A stretch of 64,000 bases of DNA, taken from contig JAFUBX010000006.1 in NCBI GenBank assembly GCA_017459985.1, positions 87,678-151,677 on the forward strand, read 5' to 3'. Both the position numbers and the translations under genes were made by a program. The DNA is from Parasporobacterium sp. GTDB lineage: Bacteria; Bacillota; Clostridia; Lachnospirales; Lachnospiraceae. Of this stretch, positions 25,252 to 34,324 are shown one piece after another. Within the stretch, counting starts at the first letter, position 1, and the number at the start of each line of letters is the position of its first letter. The notes under the pieces were generated by a model. The model saw only the letters and a list, made by a program, of their open reading frames with translations. It was not told the origin of the DNA and searched no databases.

Positions 25252-26803
25252 CGAAAGATTGAAAAGCGATAACGGCGCAGCGAAGGACAGCTTGGCCGGA
25301 AACGGCGCAGCGGGCAGTGTCCCGGCGGGGAACGGCGCGGCGTTTTATATTGACGACATTACCTGGAATGATCTGTCCATGGAGCATGTTTACGGGAAGA
25401 TCAATACAGCCCGGTCGTCGGTGGGAGAGGAGTATCTGAAACGGGTGCTCCGGACCTCGCTGTGCGATCCGGAGAAACTAAAGCAGCGGTCCCTGAGGGC
25501 GGAACAGGTCTCTGCGGATCCAGCGGAGAAGAAACAGCTTCAGAAAATCTTCCGGGATCTGGGAAAGACGAAGAAACTTTCTTTGTATGATTATATTTTC
25601 CGGTTCCATGAGATCAAACCCTCCGGCAATGCGGTTCATATCCTGCTGTCGCTGCTGCTTATCGCGGCGATCATCCTGATCTTTGTCCGGCCGGTCATCG
25701 GGATCATTGCGCTGGTGCTCCTGTTTGTGATCAATATTTCCACGTATTTCCGATACAAAGCCTCCATCGAAGGCTATTTCATGTGCTTCAAGTACATTGT
25801 GAAAATGCTGCAGGCCGCCGCGAGGATCTGCCGGATCCCCGGAATGCGGACGGGGGCATTTGCTCCCCTGACACAGGAACTGGAGGCGGATACACAGGAG
25901 CTGGCGGGACTGAAGCGGGGATCCTGGCTGCTGACCAACAGTGTGTCGGGATCTTTGGTGGATGTGATCATGGATTATGTGCGGATGCTGTTTCATGTGG
26001 ACATCATGCGGTTTAACAGTATGCGGAAACTGGCTGTCCAGAAGGAAGAGACCATCGACCATCTGTTCTGCACCCTGGGGGAGATCGAAACGGATCTGTG
26101 CATCAGCGACTTCCGGGAAAGCCTGCCCGCCTGGTGCCGGCCGGAGTTTGCCGGAAACCTTAGGCTGGAGATCGCGGGCATGTATCACCCGCTGACCCCC
26201 ACCATTGTAAAAAATGATCTGAAGACCTGCCGGTCCATTCTTCTGACCGGCTCCAATGCCTCCGGCAAATCCACGTTCCTGAAGCAGGTGGCCATCAACC
26301 AGATCCTGGCCCAGAGTCTGGATACCTGTCTGGCGGACCGGTTTGTGACCGGATTTTATAAGGTTATGTCTTCCATGGCGCTGACAGACAATATTCTGGG
26401 AAATGAGAGCTATTTTATTGTAGAGATCAAATCCCTGAAACGGATTCTGGATGAGATCCGGGACGGGCAGGGAGAACTTCCTGTGATGTGCTTTATCGAT
26501 GAGGTGCTGCGGGGAACCAACACGAAGGAACGGATCGCCGCTTCCAGCCAGATCCTGAAAAGTATGGCGGGAAGAAATGTCCTGTGCTTTGCGGCCACCC
26601 ATGACATTGAGCTGACGCAGCTGCTCGGGGAGGACATGGAAAACTACCATTTCGAGGAATTTGTGGAGGGTAATGACGTGATTTTTGACTATCTGTTAAA
26701 GCCCGGTCCTGCCAGAACCCGCAATGCCATCCGGCTGATGCAGGCTTATGGATTTGACCCCTCAATCACGGATGCGGCGGAGCGCCTGGCGGATCAAATT
26801 TAA
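25232..26803 (+). CDS. MutS-like ATPase with transmembrane segments
   Basis: A 523-residue protein with the MutS ATPase domain at the C-terminus: Walker A GSNASGKSTFLKQ near residue 340, Walker B VMCFIDEVLRGTN, and AATHDIELTQLL. Mismatch-recognition domains are absent. Around residues 133-172 two hydrophobic helices (LLSLLLIAAIILIFV and IIALVLLFVINIS) predict membrane attachment. The N-terminal 38 residues are low complexity (GNGAA repeats). Such MutS-related proteins are common in Clostridia and have no firmly known role; classical mismatch repair is unlikely. It overlaps the end of plsY. Confidence 0.78.
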   Translation: MTARTNNERLKSDNGAAKDSLAGNGAAGSVPAGNGAAFYIDDITWNDLSMEHVYGKINTARSSVGEEYLKRVLRTSLCDPEKLKQRSLRAEQVSADPAEKKQLQKIFRDLGKTKKLSLYDYIFRFHEIKPSGNAVHILLSLLLIAAIILIFVRPVIGIIALVLLFVINISTYFRYKASIEGYFMCFKYIVKMLQAAARICRIPGMRTGAFAPLTQELEADTQELAGLKRGSWLLTNSVSGSLVDVIMDYVRMLFHVDIMRFNSMRKLAVQKEETIDHLFCTLGEIETDLCISDFRESLPAWCRPEFAGNLRLEIAGMYHPLTPTIVKNDLKTCRSILLTGSNASGKSTFLKQVAINQILAQSLDTCLADRFVTGFYKVMSSMALTDNILGNESYFIVEIKSLKRILDEIRDGQGELPVMCFIDEVLRGTNTKERIAASSQILKSMAGRNVLCFAATHDIELTQLLGEDMENYHFEEFVEGNDVIFDYLLKPGPARTRNAIRLMQAYGFDPSITDAAERLADQI

Positions 26804-26815
26804 AATAAAAAGTTC

Positions 26816-26845
26816 TTTACATCCGATATCCGGACGTTGTAGAAT
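26816..26845 (+). promoter_or_regulatory. Promoter of the nucleobase permease gene
   Basis: TTTACA (26816-26821), an 18-base spacer and TAGAAT (26840-26845). The leader is about 40 bases, ending in GAAGGGAG before the ATG at 26891. Confidence 0.55.
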
Positions 26846-26890
26846 ACTTCCTTGGAAAAAACGGAAGCATAACAGAAGGGAGTATATTCT

Positions 26891-28225
26891 ATGAATCTGA
26901 TCTATGATGTGAAAGACAGGCCTTCCTTTGGGAAAGTCATTGTTTTTGCCATTCAGCAGCTTTTGGCGATTCTGGCAGCCACAATTGCTGTTCCTTCCAT
27001 TATTGGCAATGGCATGAGCCAGAGCGCTGCATTATTCGGAGCCGGCGTCGGAACAATTATATATTTACTTTTTACAAAGTTCAGAAGCCCGGTTTTCCTG
27101 GGCTCTTCCTTTGCCTTCATCGGATCGATGTTTGCCGCATTTGCGGGAGCGACCAGCATGGAAATGGGATATCTGGGACTGATCATCGGTGCCGCATTTG
27201 CAGCGCTTGTCTATGTGATCATCGCTCTCATCGTGAAGGTGGCCGGCGTCAGATGGGTCAATTATCTCATGCCTCCGGTCGTCATCGGACCTACGGTTGC
27301 CATCATCGGACTGTCCCTGGCCGGCAATGCCGTGTCAGACGCCATGGGCGGGGTCTTTGATGCCGATGCGGGCGCCTACGTGATGGATTCTCATGCCTGG
27401 GCATGCCTGATCTGTGCATTTATCACGCTTCTGGTTGTGTGCCTGTGCTCCGTATTCGGAAAGAAGATGATGCGGCTGATCCCGTTTATTATCGGTATTT
27501 GCGCCGGATACATCGTGGCTGTTATTTTCACTCTAATCGGAAATGCTTCCGGCAACGCCGCTCTTCAGCTGGTGGATTTCTCCAGGTTTTCTTCCATGCA
27601 GTGGGTTCCGGATTTTACCTTCCTGACTGCATTTAAAGGCTTCGGAAGCCTGACGGGAACTTACATCCTGACGCTTGCGGTGGCTTATGTGCCGGTGGCC
27701 TTCGTGGTATTTGCAGAGCATATTGCGGATCATAAGAATCTCTCCAGCATTATCGGGAAGGAACTTCTGGAGGATCCGGGTCTTCACAGAACCCTGTTGG
27801 GCGATGGTGTAGGTTCCTTTATCGGTTCCATTTTCGGCGGCTGCCCGAACACCACTTACGGCGAATCCGTCGGCTGCGTGGCCATCACCGGCAATGCTTC
27901 CATCGTGACGATCCTTGCCACTGCGGTCATTGCCATCATTGCATCCTTCATCGGGCCCTTCGTGACTTTCCTTTCCACGATCCCCGGATGCGTCATGGGC
28001 GGCGTCTGCATTACACTGTACGGATTTATTGCAGTCTCCGGCCTGAAGATGCTTCAGCCGGTGGATCTCAATGATAACCGGAATCTGTTCACAGCCTCCG
28101 TGATCCTGATCTGCGGAATCGGCGGCATGGTGCTTAAGATCGGGGAAGTGACTCTGACAGAGATCGCAGTTGCCCTGATTCTCGGCATCATTGTGAACCT
28201 GATCCTCAGAAAGAGGGAGAAATAA
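26891..28225 (+). CDS. uraA: Uracil/xanthine permease, NCS2 family
   Basis: A 444-residue polytopic membrane carrier of the nucleobase:cation symporter-2 family with about 12-14 helices. Diagnostic phrases include QQLLAILAATIAVP at the N-terminus, GSSFAFIGSM, PPVVIGPTVAIIGLSLA and GGCPNTTYGESVGCVAIT, the last around the substrate-site Glu. The sequence is closest in feel to uracil permeases, but xanthine cannot be excluded. It stands alone with its own promoter and a strong terminator. No pyr attenuator or purine riboswitch is obvious in the short leader. Confidence 0.88.
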   Translation: MNLIYDVKDRPSFGKVIVFAIQQLLAILAATIAVPSIIGNGMSQSAALFGAGVGTIIYLLFTKFRSPVFLGSSFAFIGSMFAAFAGATSMEMGYLGLIIGAAFAALVYVIIALIVKVAGVRWVNYLMPPVVIGPTVAIIGLSLAGNAVSDAMGGVFDADAGAYVMDSHAWACLICAFITLLVVCLCSVFGKKMMRLIPFIIGICAGYIVAVIFTLIGNASGNAALQLVDFSRFSSMQWVPDFTFLTAFKGFGSLTGTYILTLAVAYVPVAFVVFAEHIADHKNLSSIIGKELLEDPGLHRTLLGDGVGSFIGSIFGGCPNTTYGESVGCVAITGNASIVTILATAVIAIIASFIGPFVTFLSTIPGCVMGGVCITLYGFIAVSGLKMLQPVDLNDNRNLFTASVILICGIGGMVLKIGEVTLTEIAVALILGIIVNLILRKREK

Positions 28226-28293
28226 TCCCTTCTGGATGTGGATGGAGGTCCTTCGGCTTGCGGATGATCTGCTGTAACTTCGCGGAAGGTCGG

Positions 28294-28349
28294 CGGAAGG
28301 TTTGATAGGAGAAAACTTTAATTCTCCATATCTGACCTTCCGTTTTTTT
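28294..28349 (+). terminator. Terminator after the permease gene
   Basis: CGGAAGGT (28294-28301) pairs with ACCTTCCG (28335-28342), and inside it GGAGAA pairs with TTCTCC; seven T residues follow. The GGAAGG/CCTTCC arms recur in the repeats at 29156-29276. Confidence 0.85.
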
Positions 28350-28364
28350 ATGGATTTCCGTGAG

Positions 28365-28470
28365 ATTTTGCAATGCTTGCAGTTTTTTGACTGCGGCTGC
28401 CGAAAAGTTGCAGCAATGCGTGAGATTTTCGGTAGACGCTCTTTACAGCCCTGGATTTTGCCGAAAAATT
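28365..28470 (+). repeat. Nested-palindrome element, decayed copy C
   Basis: A diverged leader (TTTGCAATGCTTGCAG) is followed by one complete 37-base unit (28398-28434), a 24-base spacer ending GGATTT, and the first 12 bases of a second unit at 28459, exactly 61 bases on. The rest is lost. Confidence 0.75.
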
Positions 28471-28569
28471 GGGATCTTCTGTACCCTGGGTGGGTGTTTC
28501 CCTGCTTTTGGAGGTGCAGTAAAGTCCATGCCGCTGTTGACTTCCTCCATACTTGCTTCCATCCTGCCA

Positions 28570-28877
28570 TTTGGGCCATCCAGGAAATAATCGTCATTTA
28601 CTATCCCTGTCATTTTTGCGAAAACAGGGATAGGATTTCCCAATAATTTCATATATAGTCCAGTTCAGGCTCTCTCAGGACCTTCATTTTGGACCATATT
28701 CTGAAAAATCGTCACTTTCTATCCCTGTTTTCAAAATCGAAACAGGGATATGATTTTCCAATAATTTCATATCTGGTCCAATCCGGGGCCTCTTCTACCT
28801 CTCAATTCGGACTGTATATGAAAAAATGCCAATTACTATCCCTGTTTTCCGGATCAGCGCAGGGATAGTAATTGGCA
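28570..28877 (+). repeat. Three tandem hairpin units, about 118-bp period
   Basis: CTATCCCTG starts at 28601, 28719 and 28836, each facing CAGGGATA downstream. The third copy is an 18-bp perfect stem: TGCCAATTACTATCCCTG (28827-28844) with its complement at 28860-28877. Units 1 and 2 share the flank CCAATAATTTCATAT, and unit 2 is enclosed by TTGGACC (28689-28695) and GGTCCAA (28775-28781). No convincing gene occupies the region. Confidence 0.8.
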
Positions 28878-29155
28878 ATTATTTCGCTGATCACCCAAAG
28901 GCCTTCGGACTACGCATATTCCTGTATGTCTATTTTCTGAAAAAAAGCATCTGCATGCTCTTAAATCCGGAATTCGCTGTGGCAGATACTTCTGCCTGTA
29001 ATGTATCCGTAATCTTTTATTTTTCTCGATTTTAGAATACATAAATCTGCTCCTGTATCCGCAATCGTATAAAATCCTTAAAAAGAGAATACATCGTTCT
29101 CATTCTGTGACTCGTAATCAGGCACTTTGACTCAAGGTGCACTTCCGTGGACGGT

Positions 29156-29276
29156 GGAAGGCCTGGTATGGAGTTTACAGGCTTTTTTCAAATTTACCTT
29201 CCGGATTTTCGATGATTTGCCCGGAAAACGGAAGGTAGCATATGGAATTTATAAGCTTTTTCAGAATTTACCTTCC
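29156..29276 (+). repeat. Two 47-bp units bounded by GGAAGG and CCTTCC
   Basis: The units lie at 29156-29202 and 29230-29276 (period 74). Both contain TATGGA, a TTTA stretch and an AGGCTTTTT or AAGCTTTTT run before AATTTACCTTCCG. Their arms match those of the terminator at 28294-28349. The DNA between 28878 and 29155 shows no gene; it has only a small GAGAA/TTCTC hairpin near 29084. Confidence 0.65.
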
Positions 29277-29309
29277 GAATGAAATTCCTCGGCGTCGCCA
29301 GACAACGGC

Positions 29310-29336
29310 TGCCGAAAAAATGCAGCATTGCGGAAA
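29310..29336 (+). repeat. Nested-palindrome element, right half only (copy D)
   Basis: TGCCGAAAAAATGCAGCATT followed by GCGGAAA matches the terminal half unit of the 217-bp elements, preceded by a degraded leader (GACAACGGC). Confidence 0.7.
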
Positions 29337-29405
29337 TGCGGCACTTGCAAGGTGAAAACCATGTCCATAGGAAGGGGAGACACGCGTAAGAAGAGGCGGT
29401 GATCG

Positions 29406-31094
29406 TCAGGAACGCACAGAGTCCTTCAGGCGGCGGGCGGAGAGTTTCATCTCTTCGGCATTCTGGAGGGTGCTTTCGGTGATCTCGCTTCCGCTCAGAA
29501 GGCGGGCAAGTTCTATGATGGAATCCGGCCGGTTCAGTTTGCGGATGCCGGAAATGGTGCTGCCGTCCCGGACGGACTTTTCGATCGAGAAATGGGTGTC
29601 TGCCATGGCAGCGATCTGGGGAAGATGGGTGATGCAGATCAGCTGATGTTCCCGGCTCAGGGTTCCGAGCTTTTCCGCCACCTTCTGGGCAGTACGGCCG
29701 CTGATCCCGGTATCAATCTCATCGAAGATCATGGTGCCGATCTGATCGGAGCTGGCAGTGGAGGACTTGATGGCCAGCATGATCCGGGACAGTTCGCCGC
29801 CGGAGGCCACCTTGATTAACGGTCTTACAGGCTCGCCGGGGTTGGTGGAGATCAGAAACTCTACCCGGTCAAAGCCGTGTTCATAGATCTTATCCGCCTT
29901 TTCAAAATGGATCTGAAAACTGACATCCAGAAAATTCAGATCCTGCAGATTCCGGATGATCTGCTGCTCCAGAGAAGAGGCAGCTTTTTTACGTTCATCA
30001 GAGAGCTGAGAAGCAAACTGGTTCACACGGGATCTGACGGATTCCATCTGCTTTATGAGATCCGCTTTGTGGGCAGAGTAGTCCTGCAGTTCCCGAAGAT
30101 GCGCTGCCTGTTTCTCATAATAATCCTGGATCTGGGAAAGATCCTGACCGTATTTGCTTTTCAGACGGTTGATCTCATTCAGCCGCTGATGGACCGCCTG
30201 ATAGCGTTCCTCGTTAAATGCGTTGCTGTCAATATAATGGGACAGTTCGTGTCCGAAATCTCTGGAAATGGAATCGAGATCCATCAGATAATCCGAAAAT
30301 ACTTTCAGGTCCGGATCCAGAGCGGTCAGGGAAGACAGCTCCTTCATTCCGTCGGAGATCCGGTTTGCGGCGCAGTCCGCCGCATCAAACAGACTGCTTT
30401 TCAGCTTCATGAGCCCCTGCGTCACCCGCTCAGCACCGGACAGCTTTTTGTATTCCGCTTCCAGCAGGGTATCCTCCCCGGGCTTCAAGGCGGCTTCCTC
30501 GATCTCCTTCAGCTCATACTCCAGAAATGCCATTTCCTTCTTCAGTTCTTCCGGGTCCTGATTGAAACTCTGGTAGGTTTTCCGGAGAGACTTGTATTCC
30601 TGATAACAGGAGTGAAAGGCGTCTTTCAGCGGAAGGATCGTCCCCCGGCCGAATTCATCCACGATCTCCAGATGTCTGGCGGGATTTAACAGGGACTGGT
30701 GATCATGCTGTCCGTGGATATCCACCATCAGGGAGGTTAGAGTCCGCAGGGTGGTCAGCGTCACAGAGGTTCCGTTGATCCGGGTCGTGCTGCCGTCCGG
30801 GGTCAGTTTCCGGGAGATCAGGATGGTACCGTCCTCCGCCGGGATCTCATTGGAAGCCAGAAGAGAAAGGACCCGTTCATCCCGGGAGGTAAATAAAAGC
30901 TCCACCAGACCGAAGTCGGCCCCGCTGCGGATAAAGGACTTGCTGGCCTTGTCTCCCAGAGCAATATTAATAGAGCCGATAATAATCGACTTACCGGCTC
31001 CCGTTTCTCCTGTCAGGATATTCAGTCCAGGATCAAAATCAATATCCGCTTCCCTGATCAGCGCCAGGTCTTTCAGGTGCACATTTTTCAGCAT
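29406..31094 (-). CDS. recN: DNA repair protein RecN
   Basis: A 562-residue SMC-like ATPase acting early in double-strand-break repair. Walker A is GETGAGKS (29-36), followed by a long coiled-coil middle (about 150-370), then the C-terminal ASGGELSRIMLAIK signature, the Walker B segment TMIFDEIDTGISG, and ICITHLPQIAAMADTHF. Length is normal. The start follows the argR stop by 13 bases on the same strand; argR-recN is a classic Gram-positive pair. Confidence 0.95.
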   Translation of the reverse strand: MLKNVHLKDLALIREADIDFDPGLNILTGETGAGKSIIIGSINIALGDKASKSFIRSGADFGLVELLFTSRDERVLSLLASNEIPAEDGTILISRKLTPDGSTTRINGTSVTLTTLRTLTSLMVDIHGQHDHQSLLNPARHLEIVDEFGRGTILPLKDAFHSCYQEYKSLRKTYQSFNQDPEELKKEMAFLEYELKEIEEAALKPGEDTLLEAEYKKLSGAERVTQGLMKLKSSLFDAADCAANRISDGMKELSSLTALDPDLKVFSDYLMDLDSISRDFGHELSHYIDSNAFNEERYQAVHQRLNEINRLKSKYGQDLSQIQDYYEKQAAHLRELQDYSAHKADLIKQMESVRSRVNQFASQLSDERKKAASSLEQQIIRNLQDLNFLDVSFQIHFEKADKIYEHGFDRVEFLISTNPGEPVRPLIKVASGGELSRIMLAIKSSTASSDQIGTMIFDEIDTGISGRTAQKVAEKLGTLSREHQLICITHLPQIAAMADTHFSIEKSVRDGSTISGIRKLNRPDSIIELARLLSGSEITESTLQNAEEMKLSARRLKDSVRS

Positions 31095-31107
31095 GTCCGG
31101 AAATCCC

Positions 31108-31557
31108 TCATTTCATCTTCTTCATCAGCTGACGGATCCTCGCTATCAGGGCGGCGGCATCCGCCTCCGAACGGCAGGCGCACATGATGGTGTCATCTCC
31201 GGCAATGGATCCGACGATCTCTTCCAGGTGCAGTTCATCCAAAGCAGCCGCAGCCGCCATGGCCATGCCGGAAAATGTCCGGATTACAGCCAGGTTTGCT
31301 GCCTGATCCATCCCCGTCAGGCTGTCGGCAAAGATCCGCAGATATTTGTCTTCTCCGCCGGACATATCCGCAGGAGAATATCTCTGGCCTTTGCTTCCGG
31401 GGACCTTCCTGAGATTCAGGGCCTTGATATCCCGGGACACCGTTGCCTGCGTTGTCTTATAGCCCAGTTCGTTCAGACGTAAGGTCAGCTCTTCCTGCGT
31501 GCTGATCTCGTAGGTGGATATTAATTCCAGGATCTTCTCCTGTCGTGATGATTTCAT
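31108..31557 (-). CDS. argR: Arginine repressor ArgR
   Basis: A 149-residue regulator of arginine metabolism. The N-terminal winged helix contains STQEELTLRLNELGYKTTQATVSRDIKALNL-type sequence (SRDIK is characteristic). The C-terminal hexamerisation/arginine domain has GSIAGDDTIMCACRS, where the Asp pair binds arginine. The start is ATG 31557, preceded by AGAGGGG; a TTG five codons upstream is less likely. It is expressed with recN from a consensus minus-strand promoter. Confidence 0.93.
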   Translation of the reverse strand: MKSSRQEKILELISTYEISTQEELTLRLNELGYKTTQATVSRDIKALNLRKVPGSKGQRYSPADMSGGEDKYLRIFADSLTGMDQAANLAVIRTFSGMAMAAAAALDELHLEEIVGSIAGDDTIMCACRSEADAAALIARIRQLMKKMK

Positions 31558-31639
31558 AAGGACCCCTCTCAACTGTCATCGAAACAATCTGCCTGCCGGA
31601 ACATCTATGGCCTGCCGGTGCAGGAGCAGATCACCCGTG

Positions 31640-31668
31640 ATTATATGCTAAAATACAGGGAAAAGCAA
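31640..31668 (-). promoter_or_regulatory. Promoter of argR-recN
   Basis: On the minus strand: TTGCTT (31668-31663), a 17-base spacer and a perfect TATAAT (31645-31640). Confidence 0.75.
31646..31654 (+). promoter_or_regulatory. Possible extended -10 for rqcH, overlapping the argR promoter
   Basis: TGCTAAAAT (31646-31654) is a good extended -10, but no -35 box is recognisable. It lies inside the spacer of the divergent argR promoter, so the two could interfere. Confidence 0.35.
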
Positions 31669-31736
31669 TAAAGAGCCTTGAAAACAGCCCTCCTTCCATG
31701 TATTCTATTACAGCGATCAAAGAAACGGAGAGAGCC

Positions 31737-33677
31737 ATGGCGTTTGACGGAAGCTGCGTTTACGCAGTGGTGCAGGAACTGAAGAGGGAAATACAGGACG
31801 GGAGGATCGTGAAGATCGCCCAGACGGAGAAGGACGAGCTGCTGCTGACCATTAAGAAAGAGGGGAATCAGCGGCGGCTTCTGATCAGTGTCAATCCCTC
31901 CCTGCCGCTGATCTATCTGACGGAAGAGACGAAGAATGCGCCGCTGAAGGCGCCTGCTTTTTGTATGCTCCTCAGAAAACATCTGACAAACGGGCATATT
32001 CTGCAGGTCTCCCAGCCCTCCATGGAGCGGATCGTGGAATTTGAGATCGAGCATTTCAATGAGATGGGAGATCTGTGCCGGAAGATCCTGACAGTGGAAC
32101 TGATGGGGAAATATAGCAACATCATTCTCCGGGAGGAAGAGAAGATCCTGGATTCCATCCGGCATGTGTCGGCGCTGATGAGCTCTGTGCGGGAGGTACT
32201 TCCCGGAAGGACCTATTTTATTCCCTTCAGCGAAGAAAATCTGAATCCCTTCACCGCAGACCGGACACTGCTGTTCCGGCAGATGCAGCGGGAGGGGAGC
32301 CTTGCGTCGGCCAAAGCCCTCTATACCGCAGTGGCGGGCTTCAGCCCCCAGATCGCCCAGGAGATCTTCTTCCGGGCAGAGGTGGATTCCGACCGTCCGG
32401 TCTCCAGCATCACAGAGGAGGAAAAAGACCGGATTTTCCGGGCATTCTGCGAGGTGATGGAGGAGATCCGCGATGCGGGAACCAAAGACCCGGCGGAATC
32501 CGGGGACATCGGCTGCGGGAAGGAGACCCGGGAGATCCGCGATGCGGGCGGACCGGATGTTTCCGGAGGTCCCAATATCATCTATCAAAATCAGGAACCG
32601 GTGCAATATGGAGTCTTTCATTTCCGGATGTATGACGCGCCGGGCTATGAGAGCAGGCCCTGCGGAAGCATTTCAGGGCTTTTGCATGAGTTTTATTCCC
32701 GGAAGCAGGCGGTGACTTTGCTGCGTCAGAAGACTGCGGGGCTGCGCCAGAGTCTTCACAGCCTCCTGAACAAGAATTACAAAAAATACGATCTGCAGCA
32801 GCGGCAGATCCGGGACACGGAGAAGAAAGAGAAATACCGGGTCTACGGGGAACTGCTGACGGCCTACGGATACAATGCAGCGCCGGGAGAGACGGTGTTC
32901 GAAACCACGGATTTCTACACGGGAAAGGAGCTGAAGATCCCGCTGGATCCCACCCTTTCCGCCGTTGAGAACGGGAAGAACTATTTCAAAAAATACGCCA
33001 AACTGAAGCGGACCGAGGACGCTCTCCGGGAGATCATCGTAAGGACGAAGGAAGACATCGATTATCTGGAATCTGTGGAAATGTCGCTGGATCTGGCCCG
33101 GAATCTTGAGGATATCGCGGAGATCCGGCAGGAGCTCCAGGAATTTGCCCGTTCGGGACATGAAGGAAAAGAATCCGCTGCCGGCGGATCCAGAGGGGCA
33201 GGCTCCGGTTCCAGAGGGGCAGGCTCCGGATCCAGAGGGGCAGGCTCCGGAAGGACGGAGAAAAACCGCAGACAGAAGGACAGCAAAGGGTCCCGCAGGT
33301 CCCAGCCCCTGCATTATCTCAGCAGCGACGGATTTCATATCTATGTGGGGAAAAATAATTACCAGAATGATTCCCTGACCTTCAAACTGGCCACGGGGAA
33401 TGACTGGTGGTTCCATGCCAAGGATATCCCGGGAAGCCATGTGATCGTGAAGACCGAGGGGCAGGAGCTGCCGGACCGGACCTATGAGGAGGCCGCCTCC
33501 CTGGCTGCCCATTACAGCGCCTCCGCGGGAAGCGACAAGGTGGAAGTGCAGTATACGCAGAAAAAGAACCTGAAAAAGGCCGCCTCCGGAAAGCCGGGGC
33601 TGGTGGTATTCCATACCTATTATTCCATGGCCGCGGCCACGGACATCAGCCATCTGCAGGAAGTGCAGCAGTCATGA
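31737..33677 (+). CDS. rqcH: Ribosome quality-control protein RqcH (NFACT family)
   Basis: A 646-residue NFACT protein (older name fibronectin-binding protein FbpA). On stalled large subunits RqcH recruits alanyl-tRNA and adds C-terminal alanine tails. The start MAFDGSCVYAVVQEL is diagnostic and sets ATG 31737, with GGAGAG upstream. The N-terminal NFACT-N, central coiled coil (about 330-450) and C-terminal NFACT-R domain (FHIYVGKNNYQND, NDWWFHAKDIPGSHV) are in order. Just before NFACT-R there are three perfect seven-residue repeats (SRGAGSG) from a 21-base DNA repeat, an unusual insertion. The gene overlaps mntP by four bases. Confidence 0.92.
   Translation: MAFDGSCVYAVVQELKREIQDGRIVKIAQTEKDELLLTIKKEGNQRRLLISVNPSLPLIYLTEETKNAPLKAPAFCMLLRKHLTNGHILQVSQPSMERIVEFEIEHFNEMGDLCRKILTVELMGKYSNIILREEEKILDSIRHVSALMSSVREVLPGRTYFIPFSEENLNPFTADRTLLFRQMQREGSLASAKALYTAVAGFSPQIAQEIFFRAEVDSDRPVSSITEEEKDRIFRAFCEVMEEIRDAGTKDPAESGDIGCGKETREIRDAGGPDVSGGPNIIYQNQEPVQYGVFHFRMYDAPGYESRPCGSISGLLHEFYSRKQAVTLLRQKTAGLRQSLHSLLNKNYKKYDLQQRQIRDTEKKEKYRVYGELLTAYGYNAAPGETVFETTDFYTGKELKIPLDPTLSAVENGKNYFKKYAKLKRTEDALREIIVRTKEDIDYLESVEMSLDLARNLEDIAEIRQELQEFARSGHEGKESAAGGSRGAGSGSRGAGSGSRGAGSGRTEKNRRQKDSKGSRRSQPLHYLSSDGFHIYVGKNNYQNDSLTFKLATGNDWWFHAKDIPGSHVIVKTEGQELPDRTYEEAASLAAHYSASAGSDKVEVQYTQKKNLKKAASGKPGLVVFHTYYSMAAATDISHLQEVQQS
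33189..33251 (+). repeat. In-frame 21-bp tandem repeat in rqcH, three copies
   Basis: Units at 33189-33209, 33210-33230 and 33231-33251 are nearly identical and encode SRGAGSG. They sit in the linker before the NFACT-R domain. Confidence 0.9.
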
Positions 33678-34285
33678 GTATTCTGGAAGTGTTTCTGATC
33701 GGCGTGGGACTTTCCATGGATGCCCTGGCGGTATCCATGTGCAAAGGGCTGGCCATGGACCGGTTTCAAAAAAGATATGCCTTTACGATCGCCGGATTCT
33801 TCGGATTTTTTCAGGCCCTGATGCCGGTCATCGGATGGCTCCTGGGATCTGGATTCCGGGATTACATTGAAGCGGTGGACCACTGGGTCGCCTTCGGACT
33901 TTTGCTGCTGATCGGCGGAAAAATGATCCTGGATGCGGTCCGGGAAATGAAGCATCCGCCGGAAGAGGAGGAACCCTTATATAGCTTCCGGCTGGGGGAG
34001 ATGCTTCTTCTGTCCATAGCCACCAGCATTGATGCCCTGGCGGTGGGAATCTCCTTCGCCATGCTGGGGATGAAGCTGCAGGACAGCGCTTCCGGAACCA
34101 TGAGCCTGTGGAGCGCGGTGCTGCTGATCGGCGTGACCACCTTCGGAATCTGCTTTGCCGGGGTCTTTACGGGCCACCGCTTCGGCGGGAGATTTCGTTC
34201 CCGGGCGGAGATCATCGGCGGGATCGTGCTGATCGCCATCGGAATAAAAATCCTCATCGAACATATTTTCTTCACAAACGGATGA
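33674..34285 (+). CDS. mntP: Manganese efflux pump MntP
   Basis: A 203-residue membrane protein with six predicted helices. The two halves repeat the metal-site motif: GLSMDALAVSMCKG in helix 1 and ATSIDALAVGISFA in the second half, with the Asp residues expected to bind Mn2+. The start ATG overlaps the rqcH stop (ATGA), so translation is coupled. The mntP-type Mn2+ riboswitch is not seen, which fits expression from the rqcH transcript. Confidence 0.9.
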   Translation: MSILEVFLIGVGLSMDALAVSMCKGLAMDRFQKRYAFTIAGFFGFFQALMPVIGWLLGSGFRDYIEAVDHWVAFGLLLLIGGKMILDAVREMKHPPEEEEPLYSFRLGEMLLLSIATSIDALAVGISFAMLGMKLQDSASGTMSLWSAVLLIGVTTFGICFAGVFTGHRFGGRFRSRAEIIGGIVLIAIGIKILIEHIFFTNG

Positions 34286-34324
34286 TATGATAACCAAATT
34301 GTTGAACAAGGAGCCAGAACGCAT

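Noticed and set aside
28302-29042. Several 60-114-residue frames in the uraA-recN gap
   Set aside because: They run through palindromes and terminators, overlap each other on both strands and lack ribosome sites.
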